From NCBI RefSeq assembly GCF_012910785.2, contig NZ_WTVH02000009.1:248001-312000 (forward strand): a DNA stretch of 64,000 nt, written 5' to 3'. A program made the translations under genes and the position numbers. Each line of letters opens with the position of its first letter. The stretch's first letter is position 1. The notes beneath the pieces were generated by a model. That model worked only from the letters and a program-made list of their open reading frames with translations, did no database searches and was not told the origin of the DNA. Source of the DNA: Aromatoleum buckelii. Lineage in GTDB: Bacteria > Pseudomonadota > Gammaproteobacteria > Burkholderiales > Rhodocyclaceae. Shown piece after piece: positions 38,870 through 47,690 of this stretch.

Positions 38870-39196
38870 TTACTTTTGCGTGGTTCCTTTAAGTTGGGTC
38901 TGGACGATTTGGTCCAGTGCGGACGAAGTGCTCTTGGCCGTACAGGTCGCATTCCCACCTGTCGCCTGCTGCGTGAGCACCGCGGCTTCGATCCCGCACA
39001 CGGTCGCGGCAACGCTCACGGGCGCCTGGACGGTCACGGGAATCTGGCTCACGTCGACGTTGATATTCTTGGCGATGTTGTTCGCCACATTTCGCAACTC
39101 GACATTGACCACGCCCGACTGCTGTGCAGAAACGACAGGCGTGAGGCTCAACAGCGCGGCAGAACCGAGCGCGACAAACAGTGCTCTTGCTTTCAT
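38870..39196 (-). CDS. Small secreted protein, unknown
   Basis: 108 residues from ATG 39196, with GAGGAG 7 nt upstream. A clear signal peptide (ALFVALGSAALLSLTPVVSA) precedes a mature domain with NVELRNVANNIAKNINVDVSQIPVTVQAP and two cysteines (VCGIEAAV and ATCTAK) that could form a disulphide. I do not know the family's function. It lies between attR and the third att-like copy, so it may belong to a small separate insertion. Confidence 0.65.
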   Translation of the reverse strand: MKARALFVALGSAALLSLTPVVSAQQSGVVNVELRNVANNIAKNINVDVSQIPVTVQAPVSVAATVCGIEAAVLTQQATGGNATCTAKSTSSALDQIVQTQLKGTTQK

Positions 39197-39422
39197 TTCG
39201 AACTCCTCGTGGTACCGGAAAATCGCCGACATCACGCGCTCCGTAAGCCCGCAAGGCCTGGGAGCGGCTTTATCGACAGCCGCTGAGGAGTCTTCAGCGA
39301 TGAAACATTTGCATGCAGCGCCGGAGATCCCCTCAGCTCAGGTTCCCAGCCAGCAATTATTTCGCCCGGCCTTAATGCGCAACGGACCGCCGGTTGCCGG
39401 TCCGAGCCGATTCAGGCCGAAC

Positions 39423-39445
39423 AGAACATCATGAACATGCCGGTT
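39423..39445 (+). repeat. Third, partial copy of the fliE-end repeat
   Basis: 23 bp matching the att core with one mismatch; the last 19 bp are exact. It lacks the stop codon context of fliE. It probably marks the end of an older or nested insertion of about 0.7 kb following attR. Confidence 0.7.
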
Positions 39446-39476
39446 CAAGTCTTTTCACGGCTGTTCAAAAACATCC

Positions 39477-39914
39477 CTAAGCGCCTTTGAGCACAGTGAC
39501 CAGGCTCGGCTTGAGAAGCTTGCGAAAGCCTTTGTCGAATGTCGCCACATGCAGGTGGTGGTAATGCGCGGCTGCGGCAATCCAGGCGTCGGGTATCGCG
39601 TTACCCGTCAGGGCATGCCGTGTGCACAAGGCAGTGAAGTGCCTCCATTCGCCTCCCAGCGACACCATGCTGACACCGGGAGCAGCAAGCACGGCATCGA
39701 GAAAGGCTTGGGCATCCTGCAGCGGAGTCGGCATCACGAACACCCGTGGGTGGGTCACCAAGCGCAAAAAGCCGGCTGCCACCATCGGGAGGAGGGCGAG
39801 CGCGGTGCCGGTTTCGCTGTCGGCGATGGCCTGCTCCAGCCAGGCGAGGGCCGGCGCGTGATGGGGATGGTCTTGTCGTGATGCGGCGACGAGGATGTTT
39901 ACGTCGGGTGTCAC
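39477..39914 (-). CDS. vapC: VapC-type PIN-domain toxin
   Basis: 145 residues with the PIN acidic residues in order: D4 (MTPDVNILV), E-rich middle region, D109 (IPDAWIAAAA) and D126 (VATFDKGFRKL). PIN toxins are Mg-dependent RNases. It overlaps the upstream antitoxin gene by 4 bp. The site lies just outside the island's third att copy. Confidence 0.9.
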   Translation of the reverse strand: MTPDVNILVAASRQDHPHHAPALAWLEQAIADSETGTALALLPMVAAGFLRLVTHPRVFVMPTPLQDAQAFLDAVLAAPGVSMVSLGGEWRHFTALCTRHALTGNAIPDAWIAAAAHYHHLHVATFDKGFRKLLKPSLVTVLKGA

Positions 39915-40171
39915 TGCAGCCCATCCTCGTCGTCGAGGGCATCGAGGATGGCCTGGTGACTGCGGGCGTCCTTGATGTTCGGCTGGAGTCCGCCTTGGCC
40001 GGCAAACACCGGCAAGCGGACGCGGCTCGGCCCGGTGGGCGGGCGGTCTGCAACGCGTAAGCGGGCGGCCAAGCCTTCCTCGATCAATCGGGTCAGACTG
40101 GTGTGCTCGCGCGCCGCCAGTTGCTTGGCCTGCTTGAGGAGGTTGTCGTCAATGTCGAGTGTAGTTCTCAT
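39911..40171 (-). CDS. vapB: VapB-type antitoxin (ribbon-helix-helix)
   Basis: 86 residues. The N-terminus MRTTLDIDDNLLKQAKQLAAREHTSLTRLIEEGL is a ribbon-helix-helix DNA-binding fold. The C-terminal tail should wrap the PIN toxin. It precedes vapC with an ATGA overlap and is probably autoregulated through the palindrome just upstream. Confidence 0.9.
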   Translation of the reverse strand: MRTTLDIDDNLLKQAKQLAAREHTSLTRLIEEGLAARLRVADRPPTGPSRVRLPVFAGQGGLQPNIKDARSHQAILDALDDEDGLQ

Positions 40172-40185
40172 GGCTAAATCTCTAG

Positions 40186-40199
40186 TGCAGATTTCTGCA
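40186..40199. promoter_or_regulatory. Palindrome upstream of vapBC, probable operator
   Basis: TGCAGA-TT-TCTGCA, a perfect 6-bp inverted repeat 15 bp before the vapB ATG, where an autoregulated toxin-antitoxin operator is expected. Confidence 0.55.
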
Positions 40200-40273
40200 T
40201 AGAGTATCAGTATTCAGTGGCCCAGTTCTATGTCCAGTTCGACGCCGCGTAGTTCAGCTTGCCGCCCACCGGG

Positions 40274-41050
40274 TCAGCACCCTCCATCCTGCGCGTGCCG
40301 CTCGCGTTCCAGCTTGAAGAGGTAGCGCTGCAGGCGCGCCATGACGCTGTTCGACAGGCCGACGAACTGGCAGCCGGCGCGGCGCGCCCGGGCGCCGTTC
40401 GGCTGCTTGATGTCGAACAGGTTGCGCACCGTCAGCCGGACCGGCAGGGATTCGCCTTCCGGCAGGACCAAGGCGCAGTGGTTGAAGTCCATTCCGGGTT
40501 CGAAGTGCAGCTCTTGCGGGGGCACGAGGATCGCGAGCCCGCCGCCGCTGATGTCGAGTACCCGCACCGAAACCACCTTCTTGCGTCCGTCCGGCTGGTT
40601 TTGCGTGATCGTGCAGACCGGTGGCGCCGATCGCGGCGCGGCGAGCCGAAAAAACTCGCGGCGCTGCAGGCGAAGGACGGTCGTCGGCAGGTTCGCACGC
40701 AGCGCAGCCTGGCCGTCGTGGCGGACCGCTTCGACCGCGGAGAGCGAAAACTGCACGCGGACGTTGTCGAGCCGGGTCATGCAGATCAGCTCCGGGGCGG
40801 CCGCGACGCGCTGGTTGATGCCGGCCTCGGGCGCTGCATCGAGGACGACCGCCGTGCCGTTCCCGTCCAGGGCGAGCATGACTGTGATGAACGACGTGCG
40901 CTCGTCGAGATGGCCGGTGATCAGCGCGCGCTTTTCGGTCAGCGCATGGAGCAGCTGGACAATTTCGCGCGGATCGCGCACCGCGAAGCGCGAGAAGGCC
41001 TCGGGGTTCAACGGGCGGGGGCGGGTCGCGCTTTCGTTCGGGTCGCTCAT
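40274..41050 (-). CDS. ycgR: YcgR-like flagellar brake protein with PilZ domain
   Basis: 258 residues. The N-terminal YcgR domain (about 20-125) precedes a PilZ domain. The c-di-GMP motifs are RREFFR (R-x3-R) and later DISGGGLAI, matching (D/N)-x-S-x-x-G. YcgR binds c-di-GMP and slows the flagellar motor. It lies at the end of the fliC-to-flhB' block, separated from the small FlhB-like gene by 28 bp. Confidence 0.9.
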   Translation of the reverse strand: MSDPNESATRPRPLNPEAFSRFAVRDPREIVQLLHALTEKRALITGHLDERTSFITVMLALDGNGTAVVLDAAPEAGINQRVAAAPELICMTRLDNVRVQFSLSAVEAVRHDGQAALRANLPTTVLRLQRREFFRLAAPRSAPPVCTITQNQPDGRKKVVSVRVLDISGGGLAILVPPQELHFEPGMDFNHCALVLPEGESLPVRLTVRNLFDIKQPNGARARRAGCQFVGLSNSVMARLQRYLFKLERERHAQDGGC

Positions 41051-41078
41051 GCAGAATGTGTCGAATCGAAAGCGGCTC

Positions 41079-41429
41079 TTATAGCACGGACGGGAGCCGG
41101 CCGGTTTCCCCCGGACGTGCCGCGGTGGTCGCGCGCTGCTCGATACCGTACAGCCACGCCAGCAGCTCGGCGATCGCGACGTAGAGTTCGGGCGGGATGC
41201 GCGCGTCGAGGTCGACCTGCATCAGCAGGCCGACGAGCTCGGGCGATTCATGCACGAACACGCCCGCTTCGCGCGCATGTTCGATGATCTCGCGCGCGAT
41301 CAGGCCGCGCCCCTTGGCGACGACGCGCGGCGCGGCGTCATGGGCGCCATAGGTCAGCGCGACCGCTTCCTGGTGTGACAGGTGCGTTGGCAGCTGCGGC
41401 GGCGCGTCCGGCACGTCATCCTTCGCCAT
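41079..41429 (-). CDS. FlhB C-terminal-domain-like protein
   Basis: 116 residues from ATG 41429. It corresponds to the cytoplasmic part of FlhB/EscU without the membrane domain: LSHQEAVALTYGAHDAAPRVVAKGRGLIAREIIEHAREAGVFVHESPELVGLL. The autocleavage motif NPTH is replaced by GAHD, so it should not self-cleave. Such stand-alone FlhB-like proteins occur next to FliK-like genes and may act in substrate switching. It overlaps the upstream FliK-like gene by 14 bp. Confidence 0.85.
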   Translation of the reverse strand: MAKDDVPDAPPQLPTHLSHQEAVALTYGAHDAAPRVVAKGRGLIAREIIEHAREAGVFVHESPELVGLLMQVDLDARIPPELYVAIAELLAWLYGIEQRATTAARPGETGRLPSVL

Positions 41430-42483
41430 CGCGACGCTCCGCGACAAAGCCGGTGAGCGGCAGGTTCGCCGCGGTCAGCGCATTGTCGAGCCGGGCGCGC
41501 GCAGCGTCGAGCGCCGCCACCGTGCCGGGATCGTCGGCAAGCAAGCGCAACGCGACCCCGGCCGGCGACACGGTGAGCCGCGCCTCCATGCCGCCGAGCC
41601 GCGGCAGCGTCAGGCGCAGCGTGGTGTTCCAGTTTTCCGCGACCCCGTCGCCCTCGCCCTCGCCGTCGCCGCGCGGGTCCTCGATTTCCCATTCGACGTT
41701 CTGGCCCGGCCACACCTGGCCATGCCAGACGTAGTTCTGCGTCGCCATCGCGTCGAGCTGCTGGTGCACGACCGGCATCAGCCGCTCGGGTATCGCGGCA
41801 GGGCGGGCCGGGTTCGGTAACACGGCGGCGGCTTCCGGGAGGTCCGGCGGTTCTGCACTCCCGGTGGCGGCAGCGGCGGCAATCTCCGGCACATGTCGGC
41901 CCTGTGGCTCCTGCCGCAGCGCCGCGGTGTCGATCTTGCCGCCGAGCCACTGCAGCTGGTGCGATTCGTAGAACAGGCCGCTTTGCGCCAAGGCCTGCCG
42001 CAACGCCGGGGCGAGCGTCGCGGCGCCGTTCGTCGGCGGCGCGTCGAGCAGCGGCTTGCCGCCAGCGAGCGCGGCTGGCGTGGATTCAGGCTGACCGGTC
42101 AGCAGGAAGCCGATCAGCCGCCCGGTCGCGCTGAGCGTCGGGCGGGCGGCGGCGTCGGCGCCAGACTGGGCGGGCGCCGCGTGCGCCAGCTGCGCAAACA
42201 CCGTTTTCGACGTGTTCTGCGTCGCAACCAGTTCAAGCGTGTCGCCGGATTTCGCCGCATGGTTCAGCGCCAGCGTGTAGTGCTTGCCGGCGACGATCGC
42301 CTGGAATGTCCCGTCCGGCAGCGCGCGTTCCAGCGTCGCGGTGAATCGCTGGCCCGGCACGATCTCCGGTAGCCGCGCCTGGATTTCGCGCACTCGCGCC
42401 GGCCCGCTGACCGGCGGCTCGCTGTCGAAAAAACTCGCTTCGGTGAGCATGCGCAGCCGGACGGCGAGATCGGACGGAATCAT
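41416..42483 (-). CDS. Second FliK-like (flagellar hook-length control family) protein
   Basis: 355 residues. The N-terminal part opens MIPSDLAVRLRMLTEASFFD and has a TLERALPDGTFQAIVAGKHYTLAL segment. The C-terminal region (NTTLRLTLPRLGGMEARLTVSPAGVALRLLADDPGTVAAL) has the Flg_hook pattern seen in FliK, but divergent. It pairs with the small FlhB-like gene just as FliK acts on FlhB, which suggests a parallel switch. Not to be confused with fliK at 6442-7767. Confidence 0.75.
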   Translation of the reverse strand: MIPSDLAVRLRMLTEASFFDSEPPVSGPARVREIQARLPEIVPGQRFTATLERALPDGTFQAIVAGKHYTLALNHAAKSGDTLELVATQNTSKTVFAQLAHAAPAQSGADAAARPTLSATGRLIGFLLTGQPESTPAALAGGKPLLDAPPTNGAATLAPALRQALAQSGLFYESHQLQWLGGKIDTAALRQEPQGRHVPEIAAAAATGSAEPPDLPEAAAVLPNPARPAAIPERLMPVVHQQLDAMATQNYVWHGQVWPGQNVEWEIEDPRGDGEGEGDGVAENWNTTLRLTLPRLGGMEARLTVSPAGVALRLLADDPGTVAALDAARARLDNALTAANLPLTGFVAERRDGEG

Positions 42484-42531
42484 CGGGGTCGCTCCTGGGG
42501 CGTGAAACCGTCCGCGGAAAGCGCCGCGGCC

Positions 42532-42867
42532 TTACGGGCCGAAGGCGCCGTAGGCGCTGCGCACCGCGCGGTCGCGCTGCGCACCGCCGAGCAGCTTGCG
42601 TGTGCTGGCGAGCCACGGCTCGACGTGGTGGCGGATCTCCTCGTCGTTGCGCAGCATCGCGGTGATCAGCGCCGCCTTGCGCGCCGCGTCCGCTTCGCTC
42701 TGGTCGGCAGCCTGGCGACCGTCCGGTTCGATGCGCATCAGTTCGGCCCGGATGTCCGCCATCTCGTGCTCCAGCGCAACGAGTTGGTCCCAGTCGTTGG
42801 CCTGCGCGGCCTCGACCATGCCGGCCGACAGAATGCTCATCGATTCGAACAGCGCAAGCGTGCTCAC
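42532..42867 (-). CDS. fliT: Flagellar chaperone FliT
   Basis: About 111 residues from GTG 42867 (MSTLALFESMSILSAGMVEAAQANDWDQL), 8 bp after the fliS stop; an internal ATG is an alternative. It is short and helical, with the FliT-like WDQLVALEHEMADIRAEL and an I-x-x-ML-x-NDEEIR segment. FliT is the export chaperone of the cap protein FliD. The position after fliS supports the call. Confidence 0.8.
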   Translation of the reverse strand: MSTLALFESMSILSAGMVEAAQANDWDQLVALEHEMADIRAELMRIEPDGRQAADQSEADAARKAALITAMLRNDEEIRHHVEPWLASTRKLLGGAQRDRAVRSAYGAFGP

Positions 42868-42875
42868 GATACCGC

Positions 42876-43310
42876 TCAGGCCGCGACCGTTTCCGGCGCC
42901 CGCGCGCCCGCTTCCGCCCCCGGAGCGATGCCTTCCCACGCTTCGCGCAAGGTGTGCAACAGGCCGCTGACTTCGTCGAGCGCGGCGCGGCTGTTGTTCA
43001 GGTTCGCGTGGAGCAGGCGCTCGCCCATGTAGTCGTACAGCGCCGCGAGGCGGTCGGCGAGTTCGCCGCCGGCTTTCGCGTCGAGGCTCGCTTTCAGGCC
43101 GTTGAGGATGATGTCGATCGCTTTCGACACGGCCTGCCCTTTGGCAGGGATGTCCTTGCCGTCCATCGCCGCGGCGGCAGCGGCGATCGACAGGATCGCG
43201 CCGTCGAACAGCATCATGATCAGCTTGTGCGGATCGGCCGTCAGTACGCCGGTTTCGACCCCGACTCTTGCATAGGTGTTGGCGCCGCTTCTGGGTGATG
43301 CAAACATCAT
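42876..43310 (-). CDS. fliS: Flagellin export chaperone FliS
   Basis: 144 residues from ATG 43310 (or the adjacent ATG 43307, better spaced from AGGGGAGA). Conserved FliS blocks: NTYARVGVETGVLTADPHKLIMMLFDGAI, GQAVSKAIDIILNGLKASLD and LYDYMGERLLHANLNNS. It binds the flagellin C-terminus and prevents premature polymerisation. It follows fliD by 8 bp. Confidence 0.95.
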   Translation of the reverse strand: MMFASPRSGANTYARVGVETGVLTADPHKLIMMLFDGAILSIAAAAAAMDGKDIPAKGQAVSKAIDIILNGLKASLDAKAGGELADRLAALYDYMGERLLHANLNNSRAALDEVSGLLHTLREAWEGIAPGAEAGARAPETVAA

Positions 43311-43318
43311 GTTCTCCC

Positions 43319-44794
43319 CTATGTGTTCTTTGGCAGGTTGGCGAGTTGTTGCGCAAGGAAATTGCTGGTGGTCGTCATGCTCGCGACCAGGGTATCCAGC
43401 GCCGCGAACTGATCGCGATAGCGCTGTTCGACGCTGACCAGGCGCGTATTCATGGCATCGCGGCGGGTGCCGATGTCCTTGATGGTCTGGTTGAAGCTGT
43501 TGGTGCGGTCGGCAAGCTGGCCAACCGGGCTGAGTATCTTGCCGGCCAGCACGTCCACCTGCCACGCATACCCCTTGATGCTGCCCGTGCTCGTAAAGAG
43601 CTTGCCCAGATCCTTCGCCGGGTCGGCCAGCGCCTTGCCGAACTTGGTTTCGTCGATCGCGAGCGAGCCATCCTTCTGGAAACTGATGCCCACATCCGAC
43701 AGCATCGTCATGCCTGCCGGCGCGCCCGAGAGCGGGGTGGAAAACAGGCCGCGCAACTGGCTTTGGATCGAGCGCACGGTACTGTCGCCGGCCAGCACCG
43801 CGGCTTTTCCCGTGCTCGCGTCGTAGGCGGTGGCGTCCCGGATGGCCTTGTTGGTGTCGTTGTAGGCTTTGACGAAACCCTCGACGGCGGCTTTCACGTT
43901 GCTGGTGTCGCGCGTCAGGGTGATTTTCGTCGTCGTGTCGGCCGGCATCGTCTTCGACAGGTTCAGCGTCACGCCCTGGATCGCGTCGGTGATCGTGTTG
44001 CTTTGTTTGGTGATCGTGACGTTATCCACCTTGATGACGGCATCCTTGGCCGTGACGTTCTCGTTGAGCTTCGTCGCGCCGGGGGCCGCCGATGAGGGGT
44101 CGTAGTTCAGTTGCGCGAGGTCGCCGGTCGCGTCCGCGACGCTGATCTGCATCGCGTTGCGCGCGCCGGAGTCGGTGGAAGTCAGCGACAGGCGAAAACC
44201 GTTGGTCGAGCCATCGTTGATGATTGACGCCGAAACGCCGGCATTCGCGGCGTTGATCGCATCGCGTATGCCCGCCAGCGTGTTGTTGCCGGAACCAATG
44301 ACGATGGTTTTGGCGTCGGGCTTGTCCGGGTTGGCCGTGAAACCGGGCGTCGTCGCCGGAGCCTCGGGCGGGGTGTAGGTGCCGAAGTTGATCGTGATCG
44401 TGCCGGTGCCCACGACCGTGTTCGTGCCGGCGTAGCCTTCGGTGCCGCTTCCCGCCGACGCGGACATCATCAGCTTCTGCGACTGGGCAAGGCTTTTGAC
44501 TTCGACCTCGTAACTTCCGGCAACCGCCGTCGACCCGGCGCTGGCCGACAGCGTCGTCGCGTCGGCAACACTGGCCTTCATCGGCGAAAACTTGTCCGGC
44601 GTGCTGAGCGCCTTGGCGGCGGTCTGCAGCGACGCGAGCGAGCTTTTGAGGCTGCCGAACGAAGACAGTTTTGCCTGGTAGCTGGCTTCCTTCTTGTCGA
44701 GCAGGGTGATCGGCGCGCGCTCGAACGCCATCAACTGACTCACCAGCGTCTTGACATCCAGACCCGAGCCCACGCCGGGAGATGAGATTGACAT
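43319..44794 (-). CDS. fliD: Flagellar filament cap protein FliD
   Basis: 491 residues. N-terminus MSISSPGVGSGLDVKTLVSQLMAFERAPI and C-terminus LVSVEQRYRDQFAALDTLVASMTTTSNFLAQQLANL are both diagnostic of FliD, with the variable adhesin-like domain between. The cap promotes flagellin insertion at the tip. It lies between flaG and fliS. Confidence 0.96.
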   Translation of the reverse strand: MSISSPGVGSGLDVKTLVSQLMAFERAPITLLDKKEASYQAKLSSFGSLKSSLASLQTAAKALSTPDKFSPMKASVADATTLSASAGSTAVAGSYEVEVKSLAQSQKLMMSASAGSGTEGYAGTNTVVGTGTITINFGTYTPPEAPATTPGFTANPDKPDAKTIVIGSGNNTLAGIRDAINAANAGVSASIINDGSTNGFRLSLTSTDSGARNAMQISVADATGDLAQLNYDPSSAAPGATKLNENVTAKDAVIKVDNVTITKQSNTITDAIQGVTLNLSKTMPADTTTKITLTRDTSNVKAAVEGFVKAYNDTNKAIRDATAYDASTGKAAVLAGDSTVRSIQSQLRGLFSTPLSGAPAGMTMLSDVGISFQKDGSLAIDETKFGKALADPAKDLGKLFTSTGSIKGYAWQVDVLAGKILSPVGQLADRTNSFNQTIKDIGTRRDAMNTRLVSVEQRYRDQFAALDTLVASMTTTSNFLAQQLANLPKNT

Positions 44795-44865
44795 GCGCTA
44801 ACTCCTGGTTGGGTTCGGCAGGACGGTGAAGCCCAGCCTGCTGCGAGCCGGCTCGGCCGCCGACA

Positions 44866-45240
44866 TCAGACCTTGTTCCTGACCAGCAGACCCTGCAGCT
44901 TGTCCAGCGCTTTCGATATCTCCATCACTTCCTCGGTCGGAATCTGGCGCAGCACGGTCTGGGTTTCGGTATCGATGAGCTTCACCACGGTGATGCCGGT
45001 CTCGTCATCGATCGAAAAACGCAGATCCTGGGCCGCCGGCGAGACGACGTGTTCGATTTTCCTGACCGCCTCGCGCACTTCGTCGAGGGCGGGGAGGGCA
45101 TCGCTCGGCTGGACCGCTTTGATGCCGGTGAGGAGCGGGGCCTGGGATTCCGCGACGGGCGCGACCGGGCGCGCATTGACCGGTGCCACGGGCGCCGCGG
45201 CGGCTGCATTCGCCGCGGCGCCAATCTGCTCTACTGCCAT
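44866..45240 (-). CDS. flaG: FlaG family protein
   Basis: 124 residues from ATG 45240. The conserved domain is C-terminal: LRFSIDDETGITVVKLIDTETQTVLRQIPTEEVMEISKALD. The N-terminal half is Ala/Pro rich. FlaG affects filament length in several bacteria. It sits between the fliC terminator and fliD. Confidence 0.93.
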   Translation of the reverse strand: MAVEQIGAAANAAAAAPVAPVNARPVAPVAESQAPLLTGIKAVQPSDALPALDEVREAVRKIEHVVSPAAQDLRFSIDDETGITVVKLIDTETQTVLRQIPTEEVMEISKALDKLQGLLVRNKV

Positions 45241-45256
45241 GATCGACTCCGTCTGT

Positions 45257-45291
45257 GAAAAGGCGCGCGCGGTGCAGGGTCGCACCGCGCC
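45257..45291 (-). terminator. Rho-independent terminator after fliC
   Basis: On the minus strand a 9-bp GC stem (GCGCGGTGC / GCACCGCGC, 6-nt loop) lies 26 bp after the fliC stop and is followed within a few bases by TTTT. It separates fliC from flaG transcription. Confidence 0.75.
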
Positions 45292-45319
45292 GGAACTTCA
45301 GATTATTTCACCAGCGGAA

Positions 45320-47413
45320 TTAACCACGCAGCAGCGACAGCACGCCGTTCGGCAGTCCGTTGGCCTGCGCCAGCATCGCGGTGCCGGCCTGTTGCAGGAT
45401 CTGCCCACGGGTCAGGTTGGCGGTTTCCGTCGCAAAGTCCGCGTCGCGGATCCGGCTGCGCGATGCGGTCATGTTTTCCGACGTCGTCTGCAGATTGGAG
45501 ACGACGGCGGAGAAGCGGTTTTGCACCGCACCCATGCTCGACCGCGCCGAGTTCACCGATTTCAGCGCGTTGTCGATCGAAGTCAGCGCCTTGTTCGCGC
45601 CTTCGACGGTCGAGATGTCCAGATTGTCGAGCGAATCGCCGCTGCGGCCGGCGCCGTAGGTGCCGACCTTCAGGTTGAGCGCAGTTGTACCCGCCGAGTT
45701 CGTCCCTCCTTCGATGGTGAAGGCCTTGGTCGACGACAGGGTAAGAGTACTGGTAGCGATCTTCTCCGAACCTGTAGCTAGTAAAACGTCAGCGTGGAGA
45801 CCCGTGCTGCCAGTAGTCAGAGTTCCAGTCTGTGACATGATGATGTTTCGCCCATCTGCTGCTGCTAGGGTGACGCCTTTGGTGTCGTCGTTGGTATCGG
45901 TGGCGATCACACCCGTTTGTCCACTTTTCGCATTGATTGCATCGACAACAGCTTTCCGGCTTGCTGCGGCATCCGTAGTGGTCGCGATAGTGTCTGTGGT
46001 GACCCCATTAATAGTCAATGTGCCGCTAAAAGCAGCAGCAGTCATAGAGGCACCTTCCACCACTGTCGCATTGACGGTGGCTGTCACGCCCGTTTGACTG
46101 GAAAGCGCATTGATGGCGGCTGCTTTGGCAATGCCGCTGCTAGCTTTGTTGGCAGAAGATGCAGTATCGGATGCGGCGACTGACGAACCAATCAGCGCGC
46201 CGTTAATCGTGAAATCGCCAGCGGCGAAAGTTGTTAATGAGGCGGCTACAGCGGGGGCTGCCGAGGTTGTGGAGGCATAAGCGGTCTGTGCGCTGTAAGT
46301 GCCGACTTGCAGACCTGCGTCCTTGATGCCGCCCGTGCCGGCCGCGCCGGTCATGTTCGAGGTGATCGCGATCGCCTTGTCGGAGTTGAGGGTGATCGAG
46401 CCGGAATAAGTGGCTTCGCCGGCGAGGCCGGTCGTCGCGGTATCCAGGGTTGCGTCAAAATCAATATCAATGTTGCGGCCATCTGCCGCAATCAGCTTGA
46501 CGCCACCGTTAGCCGACCCGCTATCCACCGCGGTGACACCGGTTTGTTGCGATGACGCATTGATCGCGGCAACCACCGAGGCCCGGCTGGTGGCGGCATC
46601 GCCTGTCGTGGAGATTGAGATGGCGACGCCGTTAATCGTCACGGCGCCACTTTCTGCCGATGCCGTCATTGCAGAGCCGCCGACTTCCGTCGCATTGACG
46701 GTGGCGGTGACCCCCGTTTCGGCTGACTTGGCATTGACCGCGGCCGCCTTGGCGATCGAGCTGCGTTCGGCCTCAGCCGTGGATGCCGTGTCGGCCGAAG
46801 CGAGCGATGGGCCGATCATGACGCCGTTGAGGGAGAAAGCGCCTTCCTTGAGCGCGGTGGTGCCGGCATTCTGTGCGGTGGTGATCGCGGCGGCGTCGCT
46901 GCTGCCGAGCTTGCTGGTGCGGGCGCTGGCGACCGAGAAGGAAATGGTCTCGCCGGCGTTGGCGCCGACCTGAAACTGCTGGTTGTCCAGCGAACCATCG
47001 AGCAAAGCACGGCCGTTGAACTTGGTCTGGGTCGCGACGCGGTCGATTTCGGCGAGCAGTTGCTCGGTTTCTTCCTGCATCGAGGCGCGGTCGGCGTCGG
47101 TGTTGCTGCCGTTGGCGGACTGGACCGCCAGTTCGCGAATGCGCTGCAGGCTGTCGGAGATCGAGCTCAACGCGCCTTCGACCGTCTGCGACATCGAAAT
47201 CCCGTCGTTGGAGTTGCGCGTCGCCTGGTTCAGGCCGCTGATCTGCGAGCTCATCCGCTCGGAAATCGCCAGGCCTGCCGCGTCGTCCTTCGCGCTGTTG
47301 ATGCGCAAGCCGGAAGACAGGCGCTGCAGTGACGTGGTGAGTGATGCCTGCGACTTGGTAAGGTTGTTCTGCGAATTCAGCGACGCGATGTTGGTGTTGA
47401 TCATCTGGGCCAT
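45320..47413 (-). CDS. fliC: Flagellin FliC with internally duplicated variable domain
   Basis: 697 residues, longer than most flagellins. The conserved D0/D1 ends are clear: MAQMINTNIASLNSQNNL at the N-terminus and DADFATETANLTRGQILQQAG near the C-terminus. Between them, residues 191-373 and 398-587 are two copies of one domain; each holds SxTGVTATVNAT, TINGV and AADGRNI. These resemble the flagellin IN-motif fold. The ribosome site is TTAGGAG, 9 nt upstream. Base composition dips in the second copy. It is preceded by a sigma-28-like promoter. Confidence 0.95.
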   Translation of the reverse strand: MAQMINTNIASLNSQNNLTKSQASLTTSLQRLSSGLRINSAKDDAAGLAISERMSSQISGLNQATRNSNDGISMSQTVEGALSSISDSLQRIRELAVQSANGSNTDADRASMQEETEQLLAEIDRVATQTKFNGRALLDGSLDNQQFQVGANAGETISFSVASARTSKLGSSDAAAITTAQNAGTTALKEGAFSLNGVMIGPSLASADTASTAEAERSSIAKAAAVNAKSAETGVTATVNATEVGGSAMTASAESGAVTINGVAISISTTGDAATSRASVVAAINASSQQTGVTAVDSGSANGGVKLIAADGRNIDIDFDATLDTATTGLAGEATYSGSITLNSDKAIAITSNMTGAAGTGGIKDAGLQVGTYSAQTAYASTTSAAPAVAASLTTFAAGDFTINGALIGSSVAASDTASSANKASSGIAKAAAINALSSQTGVTATVNATVVEGASMTAAAFSGTLTINGVTTDTIATTTDAAASRKAVVDAINAKSGQTGVIATDTNDDTKGVTLAAADGRNIIMSQTGTLTTGSTGLHADVLLATGSEKIATSTLTLSSTKAFTIEGGTNSAGTTALNLKVGTYGAGRSGDSLDNLDISTVEGANKALTSIDNALKSVNSARSSMGAVQNRFSAVVSNLQTTSENMTASRSRIRDADFATETANLTRGQILQQAGTAMLAQANGLPNGVLSLLRG

Positions 47414-47502
47414 GATGAGACTCCTAAGAATGGACTTCGGTTATCCCGGCGTCGTGCCCTGATTGCATCAATGTCGGGGCGGTTCGTGTGCCGTTGAAGC
47501 CA

Positions 47503-47529
47503 TTAACGGAGGGCCGCTGTGAAACTTTA
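47503..47529 (-). promoter_or_regulatory. Sigma-28 (FliA) promoter of fliC
   Basis: On the minus strand TAAAGTTT-N11-TCCGTTAA matches the FliA consensus TAAAGTTT-N11-GCCGATAA at all 8 positions of the -35 and 6 of 8 in the -10. It would give a leader of about 80 nt before the fliC ATG. Confidence 0.75.
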
Positions 47530-47690
47530 GGAGATTTGGAGGCGGTTGCGCCTTCCCGGTCGGGGGCGTCCGGGGAGCGTGGATGGGGGTGAAGTGAGGT
47601 GTCCTGTCTACCGTGGACGCTCCCGATTCCAGCGGGGGCGGCCTGTCTGCTGAATTGTTCAGCAAACACGGCCGGCGCCAGATAGGGCGG

